Shown piece by piece: positions 32,980-37,729 of a DNA stretch of 37,729 nucleotides (positions are counted from its first letter, which is position 1; each line of letters begins with the position of its first letter). Under the pieces are notes generated by a model that searched no databases, was not told the DNA's origin, and saw only the letters and a list, made by a program, of their open reading frames with translations. The translations under genes were made by a program, and so were the position numbers. The stretch lies in NCBI GenBank assembly GCA_023260395.1, contig JALQVI010000010.1, positions 1 through 37,729 on the forward strand, written 5' to 3'. The stretch comes from Candidatus Nanopelagicales bacterium. Its GTDB lineage: Bacteria; Actinomycetota; Actinomycetes; S36-B12; UBA5976.

Positions 32980-33116
32980 GCGGATCGTCGACATTTCTCG
33001 GAACAGTACTTAACGTTGTTCCAATCGCGTGCCCATTTCTTGCGCCACTCAAAATCCAAGCCGCATGTTGCGCACTTTTTCGGGGCGAAACCATTCTTGG
33101 TTTGGGCTGTGCGCAT
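32976..33116 (-). CDS. DUF2256 small zinc-ribbon-like protein, too short for the track
   Basis: The minus-strand reading from the ATG at 33116 gives 46 residues, starting [20 protein letters not shown] and ending [10 protein letters not shown]. It has two cysteine pairs, CATC and CSEKC, plus a WRKKWARDW core. This is the DUF2256 pattern; such proteins are regularly found next to photolyase/cryptochrome genes. Its stop overlaps the photolyase start (ATGA), so the two are translationally coupled. The track instead shows a 78-residue ORF in another frame here, which lacks any recognisable feature. A metal-binding accessory role is inferred. Confidence 0.88.
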   Translation of the reverse strand: MRTAQTKNGFAPKKCATCGLDFEWRKKWARDWNNVKYCSEKCRRSA

Positions 33117-33227
33117 CCATTCAGGCTAATGCCGCATTGGCCACTATGCAGTTTGGCGAAAGTGGCTACCAATAGGCAAAACCTTCGTGTTCTGCTCTAA
33201 ACACGCCATATTTGGGCTGATGTAATT

Positions 33228-33249
33228 TAGTTGAAAGTTCAACTATACT
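33228..33249 (+). promoter_or_regulatory. Palindromic operator overlapping the -10 of the doxX-like gene
   Basis: TAGTTGAAAGTTCAACTA (33228-33245) is a perfect 8+2+8 inverted repeat. Its last two bases are the first two of TATACT (33244-33249), a good -10. The hexamer 17 nt upstream (TGTAAT) is a poor -35. TTGAA-NN-TTCAA repeats are typical of MarR-type repressors, but no regulator gene is adjacent. Confidence 0.68.
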
Positions 33250-33293
33250 GTTTCCTGTACTCGACATCCGTCGAAAACTACTTAGGAGATCCC

Positions 33294-33695
33294 GTGGACA
33301 TCGTTCTACTCGTCGCCCGCATTTTGTTCGGCGCACTTTTCATCATGTCAGGCATTGGTCACTTCAAGGCTAAAGAAGCAATGACCGGCTACGCACAGTA
33401 CAAGAAGGTCCCAGCACCTGGTCTTTCAGTTCTACTTTCAGGCATCGCATTCCTACTCGGTGGCCTTAGCATCGTGCTTGGCGCATTCGCCGCTTATGGC
33501 GCGCTTGTCATTGCTGTCGTTCTTTTCGTTACTGCAGTTCTCATGCACCAGTTCTGGAAAGAAGAAGACGCCACTGCAAAGCAGAACGAGCAGATCGCAT
33601 TCAACAAGGACATCGCTCTTGTTGGCGCGGCTCTTGCGTTCTTCTACCTCTTTAACCAGTTCGGCGACCAGATCGGTCTAGTTCTTTTTAAGTAG
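33294..33695 (+). CDS. DoxX-family membrane protein
   Basis: The start is GTG at 33294 behind TTAGGAGAT; the track start at 33231 lies in the operator and promoter. The 133-residue product has four membrane segments (VLLVARILFGALFIMSGIGH, LSVLLSGIAFLLGGLSIVLG, GALVIAVVLFVTAVLM, IALVGAALAFFYLFNQF) and the family's GHF near residue 21 followed by KVPAPGLSVLL. DoxX proteins occur in redox and thiol-stress contexts in actinobacteria, and the palindromic operator fits stress-induced control. It is monocistronic, ending at a strong terminator. Confidence 0.88.
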   Translation: MDIVLLVARILFGALFIMSGIGHFKAKEAMTGYAQYKKVPAPGLSVLLSGIAFLLGGLSIVLGAFAAYGALVIAVVLFVTAVLMHQFWKEEDATAKQNEQIAFNKDIALVGAALAFFYLFNQFGDQIGLVLFK

Positions 33696-33707
33696 TAGCA
33701 CTTACTG

Positions 33708-33741
33708 GAAAGGCCCGACGGACTCTTCCGTCGGGCCTTTC
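33708..33741 (+). terminator. Rho-independent terminator after the doxX-like gene
   Basis: GAAAGGCCCGACGGA pairs perfectly with TCCGTCGGGCCTTTC (15 bp) around a CTCT loop and is followed by TTTG. It starts 12 nt past the stop codon. Confidence 0.95.
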
Positions 33742-33827
33742 TTTGTGCCCACATGGTGAAACCTGCCGAGCGAGTGATGTGGAATGCTGAAGCAAGGCTT
33801 TATCGAAGCGAGCAGTTGGAGTAACGG

Positions 33828-34727
33828 ATGGCAAAGTCAGATCGCAGCGGCGCAGTCCTCATCGTCTTGATGGCTGGCGTGCTGTTCGGTACGACTGGTA
33901 CTGCTCGCGTGCTCTCCGATGTTGAAGCAAGTTCAACATCAATCGCCGCTGCTCGACTCGGAATCGGCGCCTTAGGACTGATGGCCGTGACGATATATTC
34001 GCGCGGACTTTCTGAACTCGTGATGCTGTGGAAGCGACCACGTGTGTGGGTTATGGGTTTGAGCGTTGCGTCATACATGGCCTCATTCTTTGCTGCAGTG
34101 CAATTGGCAGGTGCAGCGGTTGCTTCGTTGGTTTCAATCTCGCTTGCCCCGATGCTCGCCGGAACAATCGCGCGCATGTTCGGTAAACCGTGGCCAGGTC
34201 GAGTGTGGGTCGTATCAACAGTGCTTGCGGTTGTTGGTGTTGTGTTGTTGAGCGCTCCAACGTCGAATGATGGTGGAGACCATCGTGTTCTAGGCGCATG
34301 CTCAGCTGCGATTGCGGCAGCCTCCTACGCGTTCTACACAGTTGTCGGCGCTCGACTCGTTGACGATGGCCATCACGCGACTGATGGCCTCTCGGCATCC
34401 TTCTCAATCGGCGCGGTTGTATTGCTGCCGTTCATATTTATGGATTCGGCTTGGCTGACAACTCCCAAAGGGATTGCGCTCGCGCTCTGGCTCGGTCTAG
34501 CGTCAACCACAATTTCTTACATGATGTTTGGCGTGGGTATCACGCACTTGGCCCCAGGTGTTGTCGCAACTCTGTTGCTTAGCGAACCGTTCGTCGCAAC
34601 GATGTTCGGCATCTTTTTACTCGGCGAACCAATGGCCCCGCGTGGATGGTTCGGCTGCCTACTCATCATCATCGGATTACTCATGGTCAGTCACAACGAA
34701 TCCCGTAATCAATCACCTGCGGTGTAA
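33828..34727 (+). CDS. EamA-family (DMT) transporter
   Basis: A 299-residue protein starting at ATG after GGAG. Ten membrane segments make two EamA repeats, with VLFGTTGTARVLS and AGAAVASLVSISLAPMLAGT in the first half and GVVATLLLSEPFVATMFGIF in the second. It is not closely similar to the other DMT protein in this window. Substrate unknown. It stands alone between two strong terminators. Confidence 0.9.
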   Translation: MAKSDRSGAVLIVLMAGVLFGTTGTARVLSDVEASSTSIAAARLGIGALGLMAVTIYSRGLSELVMLWKRPRVWVMGLSVASYMASFFAAVQLAGAAVASLVSISLAPMLAGTIARMFGKPWPGRVWVVSTVLAVVGVVLLSAPTSNDGGDHRVLGACSAAIAAASYAFYTVVGARLVDDGHHATDGLSASFSIGAVVLLPFIFMDSAWLTTPKGIALALWLGLASTTISYMMFGVGITHLAPGVVATLLLSEPFVATMFGIFLLGEPMAPRGWFGCLLIIIGLLMVSHNESRNQSPAV

Positions 34728-34743
34728 TTGGGTTATAACGCCG

Positions 34744-34788
34744 GAAGCCGGATGCAAAAGTCATGATCAAACTTTTGCATCCGGCTTC
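34744..34788. terminator. Long bidirectional terminator between EamA and aldehyde dehydrogenase genes
   Basis: GAAGCCGGATGCAAAAGT and ACTTTTGCATCCGGCTTC form an 18-bp perfect stem with a 9-nt loop, midway between two convergent genes. No long T-run follows on either strand, but the hairpin is among the strongest in the window. Confidence 0.88.
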
Positions 34789-34811
34789 AGATGTGATTTA
34801 TGTTTCGTGAT

Positions 34812-36338
34812 TTAGAGGAACTTCACGCCTTGCGCTAGTGGAAGCTGACCTGAGTAGTTGATGGTGTTCGTGGCCTGACGCATGTACGCCTTCCATGAAT
34901 CAGCACCGGACTCGCGACCGCCACCGGTTTCCTTTTCGCCACCGAATGCGCCACCGATTTCAGCACCGGATGTACCGATGTTGACGTTGGCGATACCGCA
35001 ATCTGAACCACGAGCTGACAAGAAGATTTCGGCTTCCATCTGGTCGTTGGTAAAGATCGCTGATGACAAGCCCTGTGGCACGCCATTCTGGATTGCGATT
35101 GCTTCATCGAGTGTCTTGTATGTCATGACATAAAGAATCGGTGCGAAGGTTTCGTCTTCGACAACAGATGTCTGTGATGGCATGCGAACAACTGCAGGCT
35201 CAACGTAGTAACCGTTTTCGAACTTGTCCGAAAGAACGCGGTTACCACCACAAGCAACGGTGCCGCCTTCGGCAACTGCCTTGGCAATTGCGGCTTGCTG
35301 TGCTTCAAAGCTGTTCTTGTTGATTAGTGGACCTACGAGAGTTGCTTCTTCGCGTGGGTTACCGATGGTCAATGTGCCGTATGCCTTCACAATGCGGTCA
35401 ACGAAAGCATCAGCGATTGATTCGTGCACGATGAGACGGCGAAGTGTGGTGCAACGCTGACCGGCAGTACCAGCAGCAGCGAAGACAACACCGCGAAGTG
35501 CGAGGTCAAGGTCTGCTGACGGTGTGACGATAGCGGCGTTATTGCCACCAAGTTCGAGCAAGATACGACCGAAGCGTGCTGCAACGGTCGGCGCGATTTC
35601 GCGACCCATGCGTACTGAACCGGTTGCAGACAACAATGCAACGCGAGGATCAGATACCAATGGTTCGCCATCGTGACGATCAGCAAGAACGAGCTGGTGA
35701 ATGCCGGCTGGAGCGCCAACTTCGGCAGCTGCCTTGGCAAGAAGTGCGTTTGTTGCAACGGCAGACAAGCGGCATGATTCGGCTGGCTTCCACACAACGG
35801 TGTCACCTGCAACAAGTGCAAGCGCAGTGTTCCATGCGTAAACCGCAACCGGGAAGTTGAATGCCGAGATAACGCCAACAACACCAAGTGGGTGCCAAGT
35901 TTCAGCAAGGCGGTGACCTGGACGCTCAGATGGCATGGTCTTGCCGAACAACTGACGTGACTGACCAACGGCCAAGTCGCAGATGTCGATCATTTCCTGA
36001 ACTTCACCAAGAGCTTCGGAGTGAATCTTGCCAACTTCAGCGGCAACAACAATCGCGAGGTCTTCTTTGTGCTCGGTGAGCAACTCGCCCCAACGCTTGA
36101 TCAAAGCACCGCGTACGGGTGCTGGAACTTCACGCCATGTACGGAAAGCTTCGTCGGCTGCAGTAATAGCGGCTTGGACGTCGGCCTTGTTCGACACGTA
36201 TGTGGTCGCAATCTGTTCACCAGTAACTGGCGTCAAGACTGGATTCGGGCCAGCCACAGATGCAGCGTTCACGCCGATGCGGGCAAGTGCTGCTTCGAGT
36301 TCGGCAACGATGCTTTGTGTTTCTACTTGCGTTGTCAT
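34812..36338 (-). CDS. amaB: L-piperidine-6-carboxylate / aminoadipate-semialdehyde dehydrogenase (ALDH7 family)
   Basis: A 508-residue NAD-dependent aldehyde dehydrogenase. ISAFNFPVAVYAWN carries the oxyanion Asn, ELGGNNAAIV the general-base Glu and AGQRCTTLRRL the nucleophilic Cys. The C-terminal SGAEIGGAFGGEKETGGGRE and NTINYSGQLPLAQGVKF are diagnostic of the antiquitin (ALDH7A1)/AmaB group, which oxidises aminoadipate semialdehyde, the open form of piperideine-6-carboxylate, to 2-aminoadipate. Its ribosome site is AAGGAAA. It lies 22 nt downstream of the 2-oxoadipate dioxygenase gene on the same strand. The two catalyse nearby steps of lysine breakdown, which supports the call. Confidence 0.9.
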   Translation of the reverse strand: MTTQVETQSIVAELEAALARIGVNAASVAGPNPVLTPVTGEQIATTYVSNKADVQAAITAADEAFRTWREVPAPVRGALIKRWGELLTEHKEDLAIVVAAEVGKIHSEALGEVQEMIDICDLAVGQSRQLFGKTMPSERPGHRLAETWHPLGVVGVISAFNFPVAVYAWNTALALVAGDTVVWKPAESCRLSAVATNALLAKAAAEVGAPAGIHQLVLADRHDGEPLVSDPRVALLSATGSVRMGREIAPTVAARFGRILLELGGNNAAIVTPSADLDLALRGVVFAAAGTAGQRCTTLRRLIVHESIADAFVDRIVKAYGTLTIGNPREEATLVGPLINKNSFEAQQAAIAKAVAEGGTVACGGNRVLSDKFENGYYVEPAVVRMPSQTSVVEDETFAPILYVMTYKTLDEAIAIQNGVPQGLSSAIFTNDQMEAEIFLSARGSDCGIANVNIGTSGAEIGGAFGGEKETGGGRESGADSWKAYMRQATNTINYSGQLPLAQGVKFL

Positions 36339-36360
36339 GTGTTTCCTTAGGTGACGGTTC

Positions 36361-37729
36361 TTACTGGGTAATGACTAGGTCGAGAGCGAGTTCGGCGTTC
36401 TGTAAAGATTCTTGCTGTTGCGCTGCGTACAGTTCCATCGGGTCATGGATTTCTACGCCGATCACTTCCGAGAGCTTGTCGATGTCGTAGTGGACACCGT
36501 CTTGCTGGTCGTTACGGCTGCCATCATCAGTCAAGTTCGACTTAAAGATTCCGGCGGCCGATCGTGGCAAAAAGTCTTCGTAAACGATTGGCTGTGGTTC
36601 CAAAATACCCGATGTAATCAGGTCTTTGAGCGATGCGGCTTGGATTTCGGCAACGCGTTCTGGGTTGGTGACCTCGAACGTGAAGTAGCCCAGGCCCTCA
36701 ATGGCCATTTCGCTCTCTGTTTTAGGCATTTTCTCACGCCAGACCTCACGGGCGACATCCACGCGAGTGCCTTCGGCGCCGTTGTGGAGGCGTTCGTCGA
36801 CTTCGGCCACCAGGGCGTCATATAGGTCGCGACCCTTTGGTGTCAGTGCGATTCCACGCTGTTCCACTTCGCCGAATCGCACGCGCAGGCTGCCTGGCTG
36901 GATTGATCCATCGGCATGCTTGAACTGGCGTTCTTCGGCCAGTGCTTTGAATGAAGTCTGACGAAGCAATACGTCTGGACCTTCCCAATCTGGTGGGCCC
37001 TGGATTTCGTCAATCATGACGATGCCTTGCGATTCCATCGTGTTGTACAGGTCATCGATGTCGAGCACGCGAGGGGTGAGGTGGTTGATGTGAGTCGATG
37101 GCACGCCACCGATGTCGGATGCCACCGAGCTGATCTTTTCGAGGTGGAAGTACCAATCGTGGTCGACGGGCTCTTCGGAAAGTTTGAACGCTGCAGTTGC
37201 TAGTTCGAGGAAGCGCTTCGCATCGGTTTCGTTCAGGCCTGCTTGCGCAACTGACTTATCGGCGAGCGCAAGGAGTTCGTCATTGAACAATGTGCGAGCG
37301 GCCATGAATGCTTCGAGCTTTGCTTCGGTCTCTTGATCAAAGAAGCGACGGTCATCGTGCGCGAGCATCGATGTGAAAACACGGAACGGGTTGCGCGCAA
37401 GTTCATCGGCATCAATCGGACGGAATGCCGTCGAGACAACTGGCACGGATGACTTGAGCGCATCGCGAAGGTCGTAGAACCCAACTGGATACATGCCAAA
37501 GCCGCCGAAGATGCGAGCGGCTTGTGACATCTCGCGCACTGAACCAACACGGATTGCGCCGTGTCGTTCAGCGGTGACTCGATCAACGCTGCCGAGACGT
37601 TCTGCAGCTTCGCCGTTCTTTGCGATGAAGCGCTCGTTCACTTCGCGCGAGACATCGACGAGAGTGTTGTATGCCGGAACTTCATTTCCATAAAGTTCAG
37701 CCAAGCTCAATGCAAAATCTGCACGAAGC
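36361..37729 (-). CDS. hglS: 2-oxoadipate dioxygenase/decarboxylase (HglS, DUF1338), N-terminus cut by window edge
   Basis: The track starts this ORF at TTG (37710), but the frame stays open to the edge and reads LRADFALSLAELYGNEVPAY, matching the usual family N-terminus, so the gene is truncated at its 5' end. GFGMYPVGFYDLRDA and VVSTAFRPI (substrate-pocket region), STHINHLTPRVLDIDDL (metal-binding His) and DVLLRQTSFKAL are characteristic of HglS/YdcJ. These non-heme iron enzymes convert 2-oxoadipate to D-2-hydroxyglutarate in lysine catabolism. At least 456 codons are present, close to the about 460 of the Pseudomonas enzyme. It is transcribed before amaB in one operon. Confidence 0.9.
   Translation of the reverse strand, partial: LRADFALSLAELYGNEVPAYNTLVDVSREVNERFIAKNGEAAERLGSVDRVTAERHGAIRVGSVREMSQAARIFGGFGMYPVGFYDLRDALKSSVPVVSTAFRPIDADELARNPFRVFTSMLAHDDRRFFDQETEAKLEAFMAARTLFNDELLALADKSVAQAGLNETDAKRFLELATAAFKLSEEPVDHDWYFHLEKISSVASDIGGVPSTHINHLTPRVLDIDDLYNTMESQGIVMIDEIQGPPDWEGPDVLLRQTSFKALAEERQFKHADGSIQPGSLRVRFGEVEQRGIALTPKGRDLYDALVAEVDERLHNGAEGTRVDVAREVWREKMPKTESEMAIEGLGYFTFEVTNPERVAEIQAASLKDLITSGILEPQPIVYEDFLPRSAAGIFKSNLTDDGSRNDQQDGVHYDIDKLSEVIGVEIHDPMELYAAQQQESLQNAELALDLVITQ

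Noticed and set aside
32936-33172. 78-residue minus ORF upstream of photolyase
   Set aside because: A different frame encodes a clear DUF2256 protein with two cysteine pairs and an ATGA overlap.
35387-35968. 193-residue minus ORF inside the aldehyde dehydrogenase gene
   Set aside because: It is a shadow of amaB in another frame, with a low-complexity Leu/His-rich translation.

Overview
The window looks like chromosomal DNA from an actinobacterium with roughly balanced base composition. Three things suggest this: a thymidine kinase with the actinobacterial-type Walker A sequence GTMDCGKST, frequent GTG starts, and many secreted proteins built from Ig-like, fibronectin III and GTW-type C-terminal modules. 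A freshwater planktonic actinobacterial lineage is my best guess, but I cannot prove it from sequence alone. I see no tRNA, rRNA, CRISPR, transposase or phage gene. No gap between genes exceeds about 180 bases.

Left part (1-9.6 kb): thymidine kinase (cut by the window edge) and a SulP transporter lie on the minus strand. Divergent from them are a Tat-exported molybdopterin oxidoreductase, a GerMN/Gmad2-like lipoprotein, and two small secreted proteins that share a four-cysteine domain (one copy, then two). Next come a TetR regulator and a LacI regulator. The LacI gene is divergent from a histidinol-dehydrogenase-family enzyme of the HpsN type, and a perfect 18-bp palindrome lies between them.

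Middle part (8.8-22.4 kb): this is the striking region. A lamin-tail-domain secreted protein converges on a minus-strand operon of CotH kinase, DUF4956 membrane protein and VTC/TTM-fold protein. Divergent from cotH is a 9.77-kb gene for a secreted protein of about 3255 residues. It holds five successive seven-repeat RCC1-like propellers (35 blades), separated by FN3 domains and followed by PA14, Ig-like and unknown domains. Each of the 35 blades keeps a pair of cysteines. The ORF track starts this gene at a GTG that leaves out the signal peptide. In the sequence, a strong GGAGG lies 6 nt before an in-frame ATT, followed by a textbook signal peptide, so I propose an ATT start.

Right part (22.5-37.7 kb): a DHDPS/NAL-family aldolase and its FadR-type GntR regulator share two copies of a GTCTGACAA operator. 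They are followed by a DMT exporter, a ProC-like reductase and an FAD amino-acid oxidase. A DUF4287/DUF1801 protein, a second very large secreted protein (tandemly duplicated FN3 plus pentapeptide-repeat unit), and an iron-sulfur photolyase with a 46-residue DUF2256 partner come next. Then follow a DoxX protein under a palindromic operator, a second EamA transporter, and an hglS-amaB operon for the 2-oxoadipate and aminoadipate-semialdehyde steps of lysine catabolism.

The proposed system to look at is the extracellular CotH/DUF4956/VTC/LTD module next to the giant disulfide-rich multi-propeller protein. A surface assembly is a reasonable inference, in which a secreted CotH-type kinase may act on a neighbouring exported protein. 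A direct functional link is not shown by sequence alone.
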